This document shows positions 7,111 to 14,700 of a stretch of 21,812 nucleotides of DNA, in pieces. Under the pieces are notes generated by a model. That model did not search any database. It was not told the origin of the DNA and worked only from the letters and a program-made list of their open reading frames with translations. The first letter of the stretch is position 1; every line of letters begins with the position of its first letter. This DNA comes from an uncultured Clostridia bacterium. GTDB lineage: Bacteria > Bacillota > Clostridia > Lachnospirales > Lachnospiraceae. Location of the stretch: assembly GCA_945622055.1 (NCBI GenBank), contig CALZBV010000011.1, forward strand, positions 1-21,812. Direction: 5' to 3'. The position numbers and the translations under genes are program-made.

Positions 7111-8652
7111 ATGGCTGAGCTTTTGAAATTCAGTGGATATTTATGCAATAAAAAAGAGCTTGAAAAAGTATTTGGAAAAGGTTCAGATGAAGAGTATGTA
7201 ATCAGGGCCTATGAAAGCTTCGGAGAAGAATTTGCAGAGCATTTGCAGGGGATGTTTGGAATTGTTCTGTACGATGAGCGGGAGGATAAAACCGTCTGTG
7301 TCAGAGACCGTTTCGGAAATGAGTCGGTATATTACTATTTATCAGAGAGTAACGCGTTTTGTTACGGACTTACGATACGTGAGATTCTGGAAGGTGGTGT
7401 ATACCGGAAGAAGCTGAATGAGCAGGCGCTGGAGTTGTTTTTGACGTACTCGTATTTGCCGGGACAGAACACATTCTTTCAGGGCATCAAAAAGGTAATG
7501 CCGGGGCAGATGGTGATTTTTTCCAAGGGAAGAATTGGTATAAAACGGTACTGGAAGCCGGAATATAAGGGAGATAACGGGAAGAGCATCGAAGCGTATG
7601 CAGACCGGGTAAATGCAGTTTTAACGGAGTTAATTGATGACTGGAAGCTTCCCGGAGAGAGCTATGGAAATTTCTTATCCGGTGGAGTGGATTCGGCGTA
7701 TCTGACGGCACTTACAAAGCCGAGATACACGTTTTCCACGGCTTATGAGAATAAGGATTTTGATGAATCCGGACTGGCTGAGATTTCCGCAGAGGCACTT
7801 GGAGCGGAGCATGTCAAAATCACAGTGACACCGGACGAGTATTTCAGTGTTATCCCCGAGGCAATGCGTGCCATGGAGCAGCCGCTTGCGGATGCTTCCA
7901 CAATAGCCTTTTATCTTGCCTGCAAGGGTGCAAGAAAGTACGTGGACGTCTGTTATTCCGGGGAGGGGGCAGACGAGCTGTTTTGCGGTTATCATGCCTA
8001 TACGAGACGGTTGGTCAATCTGGAAAATCCGGATTATCCGAATGCGCCGGTGGAAACATATTATATCGGAAATACAAAGGTAATGTCGGAGCAGGAGAAA
8101 AAGGAGCTGTTGCTGCGCTATAGCGGAGAACTGACGCCACTTGCACTTGCAAACAGCCTGTATGAGTTTGATGAGAATACGGATGATATTACGAAGATGT
8201 GGCTCTGCGATTTGAATGTCTGGTTTGAGGGAGACATTATGCTCAATGCAGAAAAAATGAGCAAAGCAAATGGACTGGTTGCACGCACCCCGTTTCTGGA
8301 TTCCAGATTATATGAGGTTGCCTGCCGGATTCCGTCCGGATATAAGGTAAGTAAGGAAGAAACAAAGATTGTTTTTCGTATGGCTGCGGCAAATCAGATT
8401 CCGAAGGAGGTTGCGTTCCGCAAAAAGCTTGGATTTGCTGTTCCGGCACGTGTCTGGATGAGACAGGAGCCGTATCGTAGCAGGATAAAGGCTTGTTTTA
8501 ACAGTAAAACTGCGGAAAAGTTTTTTGATAATAAAAAGCTTTCCGAAATGCTTTCGGATGAGTATCTGGATAAACCGGACAATTGGAGAAAGGCATGGTG
8601 TGTCTATGTTTTCCTTGTCTGGTATGAGCAGTATTTTGCTGAGGAGTTGTAA
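7111..8652 (+). CDS. Asparagine-synthetase-like ATP-dependent amidotransferase lacking the glutaminase nucleophile
   Basis: The synthetase half is intact. The ATP-pyrophosphatase loop SGGVDS is at 190-195, SGEGADELFCGY at 283-294, ARTPFLDSRLYE at ~391-402 and KLGFAVPARVW at ~439-449. The N-terminus starts within the class II glutaminase domain: GYLCNKKELE aligns with the GEIYNYKEL region of AsnB, and LQGMFGIVLYD and VRDRFGNESVYYY follow. The first ~60-70 residues of AsnB, including the obligatory Cys2 nucleophile, are missing. The start is convincing (AAAGGAGA ~6 nt before ATG), so this is a natural form and not a window artefact. It probably uses free ammonia or activates a different substrate. 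Product unknown. The EIIC gene follows after one base, suggesting one operon. Confidence 0.8.
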   Translation: MAELLKFSGYLCNKKELEKVFGKGSDEEYVIRAYESFGEEFAEHLQGMFGIVLYDEREDKTVCVRDRFGNESVYYYLSESNAFCYGLTIREILEGGVYRKKLNEQALELFLTYSYLPGQNTFFQGIKKVMPGQMVIFSKGRIGIKRYWKPEYKGDNGKSIEAYADRVNAVLTELIDDWKLPGESYGNFLSGGVDSAYLTALTKPRYTFSTAYENKDFDESGLAEISAEALGAEHVKITVTPDEYFSVIPEAMRAMEQPLADASTIAFYLACKGARKYVDVCYSGEGADELFCGYHAYTRRLVNLENPDYPNAPVETYYIGNTKVMSEQEKKELLLRYSGELTPLALANSLYEFDENTDDITKMWLCDLNVWFEGDIMLNAEKMSKANGLVARTPFLDSRLYEVACRIPSGYKVSKEETKIVFRMAAANQIPKEVAFRKKLGFAVPARVWMRQEPYRSRIKACFNSKTAEKFFDNKKLSEMLSDEYLDKPDNWRKAWCVYVFLVWYEQYFAEEL

Positions 8653-8653
8653 G

Positions 8654-9748
8654 ATGGAAAAAAAGCAGAATAAGGTGGTGCAGCAGATTACCGGCATTTT
8701 TCTGCCGATGATTAACTGCCTGACAGCAGCAAGCATCATCAAAAGTGTATTGTCGCTTTTGGTGTCGTTGGGCGCATTATCGGTGACAAGCGGAGTGTAT
8801 CAGATTTTTTATGCGGTCTCGGACGGTTTTTTCTTCTTCCTTCCGTTTTATCTGGCACTGACGGCTTCCAGACAGTGGAAGACAGATCCGTTTATTACGT
8901 TGATGATTCCGGTAGCCATGCTTTATCCGGATTTGCTTTCGATACTGGAGAACGGTCAGAGCCTTTCGTTGTTTGGTCTTACGGTTCAACCGGCCATCTA
9001 CCATTCCGGTGTGCTTCCGGTCGTGCTGGCTGCAGGATTTTTATATTTTGTGGAAAAACCGTGTGATAAATATATACCGGAAGCAATCCGGGGGTTTTTA
9101 AAGCCGATGGTATGCTGCATGATTGTTCTTCCGGCAACCTTTCTTTTGTTTGGACCGATGGGAACATGGGTTGGAAATGCACTGACGGATTTATTTTTTG
9201 TGCTTTATGAGTGGAATGCGGTGGTTGCAGGTGCGTTTATGGGATTTTTGATTCAGCCCATGGTTGTACTCGGAGCACATTGGAGCATTGTGCCAATCAG
9301 TATCAACAGCATTGCCTGCAATGGGTATGATATCATTCTTCCGCTTTTGTGCGGTGCAGTATATGGACAGGCCGGAGCGGCACTTGCGTTGGGCCTTATG
9401 CAAAAGACGGACAGGGAAAAAAGAAGAGTGGCCTTTCAGGCATCCTTTACCGCAGCAATCGGTGTAACAGAGCCTGCGCTGTATGGCGTAACGGTTCCGG
9501 TACCGCGTGCGATGCTTTCTGCATGCTTTGCCGGAGCGGCAGGTGGTGTAATGGCGGGACTTGCGGGAACGCATTGTACTTCGTTTGCATTCCCGAGCAT
9601 CCTGACCTGTGTTGCTTATTACGGTCAGGGCTTCGGAATGTTTTTATTGACAATGCCGGTCTGTGCTGCGATTGGTTTTTTTCTTACATATGTGCAGAAA
9701 AAAGCAATTATGAAAAAAATGCCTCACCAAGAACAGAACGGTATTTAG
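8654..9748 (+). CDS. PTS permease EIIC, glucose/beta-glucoside-type, stand-alone
   Basis: An integral membrane sugar permease of 364 residues with many hydrophobic helices. Family motifs include GIFLPMINCLTAASIIKS at the start, YHSGVLPVVLAAGFLYFVEK, GAHWSIVPI and GVTEPALYGV, matching IIC of the glucose/sucrose/beta-glucoside PTS class. No EIIB (Cys phosphorylation site) or EIIA domain is attached or encoded nearby. Transport-coupled phosphorylation would therefore need partners elsewhere; otherwise the protein acts as a facilitator or sensor. ATG 8654 is preferred: GAGGAG lies 8 nt upstream inside the preceding gene, and the family similarity begins right after it. The same frame is open back to an ATG at 8525, but that stretch overlaps the upstream gene and is not EIIC-like. 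Confidence 0.85.
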   Translation: MEKKQNKVVQQITGIFLPMINCLTAASIIKSVLSLLVSLGALSVTSGVYQIFYAVSDGFFFFLPFYLALTASRQWKTDPFITLMIPVAMLYPDLLSILENGQSLSLFGLTVQPAIYHSGVLPVVLAAGFLYFVEKPCDKYIPEAIRGFLKPMVCCMIVLPATFLLFGPMGTWVGNALTDLFFVLYEWNAVVAGAFMGFLIQPMVVLGAHWSIVPISINSIACNGYDIILPLLCGAVYGQAGAALALGLMQKTDREKRRVAFQASFTAAIGVTEPALYGVTVPVPRAMLSACFAGAAGGVMAGLAGTHCTSFAFPSILTCVAYYGQGFGMFLLTMPVCAAIGFFLTYVQKKAIMKKMPHQEQNGI

Positions 9749-9754
9749 GCTGGC

Positions 9755-11347
9755 TTATACAAGTGCGCCAAGCAGCATCAGGAAGGCGGAGTTCCAGTAG
9801 ATGGTTACTTCGTTGGTGGAATAGCTGCCAAGCATATCCACATAGGCCTTTGCAGGAGCGGTTTCTTTGGTAAGCACCGCTTTGGCGGCTGCATCACAAA
9901 GCCAGGAGCAGGGACCGCCGGAGAGCATGCCCGGCATTGCTTTTCCCAAAAATCCCGACGGACGGTGGTGCGGATGTGCCATAGAGTAGGTGCCGCAGCC
10001 GCTTAAATAAGAAATTCCCATAGGATTGCGACCGAGCAGATAATGAAGCTGTTCGGCAGCGGCAGTCAGGTATTTAGGATCGCCTGTAAGCTTTGCTGCA
10101 TCCACAAGGAACAGACCAAAATTTGCAACCGAGAGGTTGCTTCCCCAGACATATTCGTTGCTTTTGAGCGCAGTGCCGTAGCCGTCAGCATTTACCGTGG
10201 CGAGCTTTTCGTCGGCAAGTGCAATCATGGAAGCAGCGATTTTGTTTTTCAGCGCTTCGTCGGTTTGAAATTCTGTGGAAAGGTATGCAAGGTTACCATA
10301 GCTTGCAACATTGCCCCAGCCATAACCGTGTTCGATTTTTTTACCTGCAAGTTCCTCAAAATCAGTCCGGTAGCAGGAATCGCCAAAGGCTTTATAAAGC
10401 TCAGCAGCGGCCCAGTATAGCTCATCGGTGCAGGAATTGTCTCCATATCCGCCGGTTGTGATACCTGCCGGATTCTGATACATCAGGGTGTGGTCCATTT
10501 CGGAAAGTGCTGCATAGGCACGCATTGCTGCTTCGGAAAGTGTCCGGGCATACGCCTCATCAAAGGGCTTAAAAAAGCGTACCGAAAGTGCCATTGCGGC
10601 AGCGAAATCTGCAGTGGCGGTAATCGAAACAGGACTCAGAAGAATGTCCCCGGTTTCATCCTCCGGCATAATAAATCCACAGAAATTTGCACACGTTGAC
10701 TTATGGTATACCTGTCCGTCCGGACGCTGAAGCTTTAACATCCAGTCGAGCTCATACTTTACTTCTTCGAGATAGTCCGGAAGTTCTGAATCGGATGGAT
10801 TCGTGTAGCGTGAGAAAAAGGACGGATTTGATTCATAGGAAAGCAAAAGCTGTGCTACTGTCATGGCAGCCGGAACAATATAGCGGCCGTAGTCTCCGGC
10901 ATCATGCCAGCCACCGGAGACGTCAAAGCGCGGTCCGGCAGGCTCATTGTAAACATAAGCCTTTTTGGTATGGCAGGCAGGATGTGCATACAGGCCTGCC
11001 TTTTCTTTCGGAAGGTCACAGCCACAGCGCTGTAAATAAAAGAACTTCATGGTTTTCTGCATGACATCGTCATAAACGGTATCGGAGATTTCGAAGATAT
11101 CGGATTCTGAACCGCTTTCGGTCACGATATAGTAGAGACCCGGGACGGTTACTGCAGAGAAGTCACCAACATAAACAGTTTCTTTGGAGGCTTCGTTTTC
11201 GATGCGATGGTCAGCGTTTCCGGTAAAAACACGAGCACCGCCGGCCTGAATCAAAGAAAACCGGAGAGGTTTTTCGGAAACAATCGTAACATGCTTTGTC
11301 ATTTGCGGGAGGTATCCGCACTGGTTGATAAAAATATTTTTGTACAT
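9755..11347 (-). CDS. GH9 glycoside hydrolase, predicted cytoplasmic
   Basis: Inverting glycosidase family acting on beta-1,4-glucans or related oligosaccharides. Seen (530-residue numbering): an N-terminal Ig-like domain (~1-88) beginning with NQCGYLP, typical of GH9 enzymes with a CelD-like N-domain; then the (alpha/alpha)6 catalytic domain. This has GGWHDAGDYGRY (DAGD ~149-152), HPHHRPS (~458-464) and a terminal YVDMLGSYSTNEVTIYWN block containing the catalytic-acid Glu at ~513. There is no signal peptide, membrane anchor or carbohydrate-binding module, so it should act on imported oligosaccharides. The start ATG at 11347 has AAAGGAG 7 nt upstream; an in-frame ATG 14 codons earlier lacks one. 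The gene ends 6 bp from the convergent EIIC gene. Specificity (endo, exo-glucosidase or glucosaminidase) cannot be read from sequence. Confidence 0.9.
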   Translation of the reverse strand: MYKNIFINQCGYLPQMTKHVTIVSEKPLRFSLIQAGGARVFTGNADHRIENEASKETVYVGDFSAVTVPGLYYIVTESGSESDIFEISDTVYDDVMQKTMKFFYLQRCGCDLPKEKAGLYAHPACHTKKAYVYNEPAGPRFDVSGGWHDAGDYGRYIVPAAMTVAQLLLSYESNPSFFSRYTNPSDSELPDYLEEVKYELDWMLKLQRPDGQVYHKSTCANFCGFIMPEDETGDILLSPVSITATADFAAAMALSVRFFKPFDEAYARTLSEAAMRAYAALSEMDHTLMYQNPAGITTGGYGDNSCTDELYWAAAELYKAFGDSCYRTDFEELAGKKIEHGYGWGNVASYGNLAYLSTEFQTDEALKNKIAASMIALADEKLATVNADGYGTALKSNEYVWGSNLSVANFGLFLVDAAKLTGDPKYLTAAAEQLHYLLGRNPMGISYLSGCGTYSMAHPHHRPSGFLGKAMPGMLSGGPCSWLCDAAAKAVLTKETAPAKAYVDMLGSYSTNEVTIYWNSAFLMLLGALV

Positions 11348-11427
11348 CAAAACGCTCCTTTGCATATAGATGGGGATTTGAACAATCATAAAACCGGTAA
11401 AACGCAGCAGCCGGCCCTGTCTCTATG

Positions 11428-11457
11428 AGTATAGCATACAGAGACCGGATTCGTCTA
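11428..11457 (-). promoter_or_regulatory. Possible promoter for the GH9 gene
   Basis: On the minus strand: TAGACG (11452-11457), an 18-bp spacer and TATACT (11428-11433). This would give a ~75-nt leader before ATG 11347. The -35 match is moderate. Confidence 0.45.
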
Positions 11458-11489
11458 TGAAAAATGTCTGTTTGGTTGTGCTTTTTTTC

Positions 11490-11518
11490 TTTTCATTCTT
11501 ACGCGGATATGATATACT
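11490..11518 (+). promoter_or_regulatory. Extended -10 promoter for the small conserved gene
   Basis: TTTTCA (11490-11495), 17 bp, then TGA-TATACT with the -10 at 11513-11518. The TGn motif in front of the -10 compensates for a weak -35. Transcription would start near 11525. That excludes the upstream in-frame ATG at 11457 and supports the TTG start at 11553. Confidence 0.5.
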
Positions 11519-11552
11519 ACATTTGGGAGTAGATTGGGAAGGAGAAACCGGC

Positions 11553-12071
11553 TTGAGTACATTTGAACAGATAAGAAATGATGGGATGAATCAGAGAGTG
11601 ACGATTACTTTTTCGGAGCTGCCAAAAGATATGGACGGGCTGAACGCTTTGCCGGAAAGTGAAAGAACAACGCCGTTTCAGACAGCGGCGCTTACGATTT
11701 GTGCGCTCTGCGCTTATGTAAAGGATGCTGAGAATGGTCTTGATATGATTGGATTGTTGAAGGGTTCTGCCGTTTTTTCCGGGAAGGACCGTGAGGTATT
11801 AAAGGAGCGGCTGGAGGGGAAAGCATATCTTCCGTTTTCCTATTTTACAGGGGCTGCACCGGAAAATGCATATACGCCTGAGACGCCATACCGTCTCACG
11901 TTTACAACAAATCCATTTTCCTTTTCAGAGCATGGCTTTGTCCGGCTGTTTGTTTCAAAGGAGGGTGCCGGAGCGAAGAAAGCCATCACGCTCAGACAAC
12001 AGGAAAATCAATGGATGCTGTGGGAATACGCCTCCCTTCTGACCGGGGTAGTACCGCCGGTTGTGCAGTAG
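11553..12071 (+). CDS. Conserved small protein of unknown function (DUF6935-like), TTG start
   Basis: 172 residues, soluble, with no signal peptide from this start. It resembles, from memory, a clostridial conserved family (DUF6935) with the order LNALPESERTTPFQTAALTI, ALCAYVKD, LPFSYFTGAAPENAYTPE, NPFSFSEHGFVRLF and a C-terminal QWMLWEYASLL. That assignment is recollection, not a search. TTG 11553 is chosen because AAGGAGA (11539-11545) lies 7 nt upstream. The longer reading from ATG 11457 would start upstream of the likely promoter and adds an unrelated hydrophobic stretch. It stands alone between the divergent GH9 gene and a terminator. Function unknown. Confidence 0.65.
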   Translation: MSTFEQIRNDGMNQRVTITFSELPKDMDGLNALPESERTTPFQTAALTICALCAYVKDAENGLDMIGLLKGSAVFSGKDREVLKERLEGKAYLPFSYFTGAAPENAYTPETPYRLTFTTNPFSFSEHGFVRLFVSKEGAGAKKAITLRQQENQWMLWEYASLLTGVVPPVVQ

Positions 12072-12100
12072 AAAAAGATGATATGTGATTCTATATAAAA

Positions 12101-12138
12101 AACTGTGGACTTTATGAGAAAGAGTCCACAGTTTTTTT
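12101..12138. terminator. Bidirectional terminator between convergent genes
   Basis: Perfect 11-bp stem AACTGTGGACT (12101-12111) and AGTCCACAGTT (12123-12133) with an 11-nt loop. A T-run follows on the + strand and an A-run precedes it, so it can serve both the + strand gene and the - strand lipoprotein gene. Confidence 0.88.
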
Positions 12139-12164
12139 ATGAATTATGTAGTCTGGTATACCAA

Positions 12165-13013
12165 TTACTTAACCGAGGTGATATGCGGGTTAACACCGTT
12201 GTACCAGTAGAGGAAGCCCTCCATGTCAATCACATCACCAATCTTTAAATTCTTAACAGCTGCGTAAACATCCGTGGTCTTGTCGCAAAGATACGACTCA
12301 ACCGTGAAGGTATAGGTCTTATCATTTAAGGAAACATTGAAGTAAAGGTCGCTGCCTTCTTCACCGGAACCGTCCCAGTTGTAAAGGAAGGCAACATCCT
12401 CGCCTGCATCATTCTGACCGGCAGCTACAACGGTCATTCCCTTAAAGGAAACGAACTGGTTCTGGTAGTTTATTAGCTCATCGCTTCCTAACAGGGAAGT
12501 AACGTCCTTTGCCTCTGCAACAAAGGAGCCTTCTACAATTTCAAACGTAGCGTCAACGATTTCAACCTCGCCGGACCACTCAGCCTTATAACCGGAGACC
12601 TTAATCTTTGTGCCCGGAACAAGCTTTGCATAATCCTCCTCGGAACATGCCATGTTGTAGAGGAAGTAAGCACCGTTCTCATCCTGAGTGTAAACGGTAG
12701 CCTTGTTGTCCCACCAGGACTGCTTTGCCTGAACGTAAGCTTCGATGACAACCGGAGTATCAAGCTCTGCAGCTGCATATTCAGCGTAGGTCATAACCTT
12801 GTTCTCAGCCGGAGCATCCGTCGGTGCCGGAGTCTCAGTCGGAGCCTTGGTCGGATCCGGATCGGTGGTCGGCGGAGTAGCAGTAGCTTCTACCGTCGGA
12901 ACCGCAGTAGGAGTAGTGTCGGCGTTGTCGTTATTCTCGTTCTTTCCGCAGGCGGACAATGCAACCATCGTGGAAAAAGCAAGTGCAGCAATTGCAATTT
13001 TTTTCAGTTTCAT
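12165..13013 (-). CDS. Surface lipoprotein with Thr/Pro linker and two OB-fold-like domains
   Basis: 282 residues. The N-terminus MKLKKIAIAALAFSTMVALS with lipobox LSAC (Cys22) marks a lipoprotein. Residues ~23-72 form a Thr/Pro/Ala/Asp linker of the kind that crosses the wall. Two beta-rich halves follow (~75-165 and ~166-282). Each has an entry strand (VVIEAYVQAK; FVSFKGMTVV), an aromatic strand (AYFLYN; AFLYNW) and a G-x-K/D-I-x-hydrophobic-x-G strand (GTKIKVSGY; GDVIDMEGF), suggesting duplicated OB folds. Function unknown; ligand or nucleic-acid binding cannot be distinguished. Start at 13013 is preferred because the signal peptide begins there; the ribosome site (AAGGG) is modest. It follows the ABC operon on the same strand but has its own predicted promoter. 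Confidence 0.75.
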   Translation of the reverse strand: MKLKKIAIAALAFSTMVALSACGKNENNDNADTTPTAVPTVEATATPPTTDPDPTKAPTETPAPTDAPAENKVMTYAEYAAAELDTPVVIEAYVQAKQSWWDNKATVYTQDENGAYFLYNMACSEEDYAKLVPGTKIKVSGYKAEWSGEVEIVDATFEIVEGSFVAEAKDVTSLLGSDELINYQNQFVSFKGMTVVAAGQNDAGEDVAFLYNWDGSGEEGSDLYFNVSLNDKTYTFTVESYLCDKTTDVYAAVKNLKIGDVIDMEGFLYWYNGVNPHITSVK

Positions 13014-13065
13014 AATCTTTCCCTTTCTTTTTTTATCGTTCAGTGAAGATTCACTTTCATACAAC

Positions 13066-13093
13066 ATTATAACTGGATTTTACAAGAAATCAA
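13066..13093 (-). promoter_or_regulatory. Promoter for the twin OB-fold lipoprotein gene
   Basis: Minus strand TTGATT (13088-13093), a 16-bp spacer and a perfect TATAAT (13066-13071). The -35 overlaps the stop of the upstream solute-binding protein gene. A short palindrome, GTGAA-GA-TTCAC (13043-13054), lies just inside the leader. Confidence 0.55.
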
Positions 13094-14700
13094 TGTTTTT
13101 TTTTCTTTGCATGCATTTTTTTGCTAAAATCCACAACAACGTATGCAAAAATTAAGAGCCAGGCAGCTGCAAGGGCAGTAAGGAAAACCCCTGAGGCAAC
13201 CGGAAGCTTTCCGAGTTCTGTCGGTGTTTCCTCACTTACATGAATCTGGTCCAGACGATACAGGGCGGCAACATCCCTGTAGAGCTTTTCGATGTAGGCA
13301 TCGTCGATTTCTTCCTTACGCCGTACCGACTTTGTTACATTTTCAATCAGCTGGCCGGCAGCATCCCGAAGTGATGCGGAACCGTTAAACACGGGGGTAA
13401 CAAAGGTATTTTGCAGGTTGGCAAGCAGCAGCTTTGAGGCCTTGATTTTGATGTCGTAGTATGTGGAATTGTCCTCTCCGCAACGGGAAAGGTAGTCACG
13501 GTATTCGTCACTGTTTTGTGCCTTTAAGGTTACCGGAACATAGCCCTCGGTCTTTGCATACGGAATCTGGACGTCGTTTGAAAGCAGATACTGCAAAAAC
13601 AGCCACGAAGCAAGTACCTCGCCGGAATCCTCCTTGTTAAAGATACAGGCGGAAGGTCCCTGGGAAATCATCTGCGGATTTTGGGGGTCAAACTGCGGAA
13701 CCGGATACACAACGGTTTCAAACTCGACCAGTGCATCCTTGCTGATATCGGAAAGTGGTGCATTGGTCCCCATCCAGGTGGCTCCTGCCGTGGAGTCTAT
13801 GGCGAAAATACATTGACCGGCATTGAGAAAATTGGCCGGGTAGCTGGATATCTTAAAGGTCGAAAAGGCGCCCTTCTTCACGTGTCCGGCAATTGTTTCC
13901 AAAAGCCCGGTGGTTGTATCGTGGAACAAATCGATTTCCCCGGTAGGAGAGGAGTAGCCGGCACCTTTTTGACGGAGCATCTGAATCATCATATTGTCGG
14001 TGGATTTGTAGATAAACGGAAGCATTACCTTCTGTCCATTCACCTTGTACGTACCGTCTGCATTTTTTTCCGTAGCTGCATCGGAGACCTCCCAGATAAA
14101 ATCCCACGTAAGCGTCTCGGGAAGCGTGTATCCGAGAGCCTCAACATAGGTTTTATTGATGTAGCAGGCTTCGGTGGAGCGCATGTACGGAACTGCATAA
14201 TAGTGACCGTCAATGGAGCATTCCGAAAGAAACTGCGGAACAATTTCCTCTTTGGTCGGACCGTCAAATCGAAGCTCTTTCCCACCCAGTCCATACCGTT
14301 TGTCCTCAAACAAATCATCCAGTGTGACTACGACATCCTGACCGGTCAGATACGTGGCAATGTGGTCCGGGTACGTAATGCATACATTTGGCGTTGTATT
14401 GGTCTGCAGGTTGGTAATGACATCGTTGTAAATGCGTCCGTAATCGGTATACAGACGGAGATTCACGGTTATGTTCGGGTACAGCTTTTGAAAATCCTGA
14501 ATTGCTTTTTTATAAATATCGGTCTGGGTTTTATTTGTGTCGTTTTTTGCCCAGAAGGAGATTTCGTATTTTTTTGTCGTGTCAAATTCCTCCGGAATTG
14601 TGAAGTTACCGCGCTGCTTAGAGCCGTGACAGCCGGAAAGAAAGAGACAAAAAACAGCCAGAAGTGCTGTACTCACACAAAGTCCCAGTTTCTTCATCAT
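13090..14700 (-). CDS. ABC sugar-type solute-binding lipoprotein with additional C-terminal membrane anchor
   Basis: Extracellular ligand receptor for the ABC importer encoded just upstream (family 1 solute-binding protein). Signal peptide and lipobox LSGC (Cys24). Family features include YEISFWAKND, FQKLYPNITVNL, PNVCITYPDH, YYAVPYMRSTEACYINK and a C-terminal lobe with QGPSACIFNKEDSGEVLASW. At 536 residues it is longer than most because a second hydrophobic segment (~499-523) and a very basic tail ending AKKKKH are added. The protein is probably held at both ends, lipid at the N-terminus and a helix at the C-terminus with the tail inside. The ATG overlaps the permease stop by 4 nt (ATGA), with AGGAGG 9 nt upstream. 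Substrate unknown. Confidence 0.88.
   Translation of the reverse strand: MMKKLGLCVSTALLAVFCLFLSGCHGSKQRGNFTIPEEFDTTKKYEISFWAKNDTNKTQTDIYKKAIQDFQKLYPNITVNLRLYTDYGRIYNDVITNLQTNTTPNVCITYPDHIATYLTGQDVVVTLDDLFEDKRYGLGGKELRFDGPTKEEIVPQFLSECSIDGHYYAVPYMRSTEACYINKTYVEALGYTLPETLTWDFIWEVSDAATEKNADGTYKVNGQKVMLPFIYKSTDNMMIQMLRQKGAGYSSPTGEIDLFHDTTTGLLETIAGHVKKGAFSTFKISSYPANFLNAGQCIFAIDSTAGATWMGTNAPLSDISKDALVEFETVVYPVPQFDPQNPQMISQGPSACIFNKEDSGEVLASWLFLQYLLSNDVQIPYAKTEGYVPVTLKAQNSDEYRDYLSRCGEDNSTYYDIKIKASKLLLANLQNTFVTPVFNGSASLRDAAGQLIENVTKSVRRKEEIDDAYIEKLYRDVAALYRLDQIHVSEETPTELGKLPVASGVFLTALAAAWLLIFAYVVVDFSKKMHAKKKKH

Noticed and set aside
7111..8652. Lasso-peptide cyclase or other peptide natural-product cluster
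   Set aside because: The protein is AsnB-like, but no leader peptidase, RRE protein, precursor peptide or exporter is adjacent.
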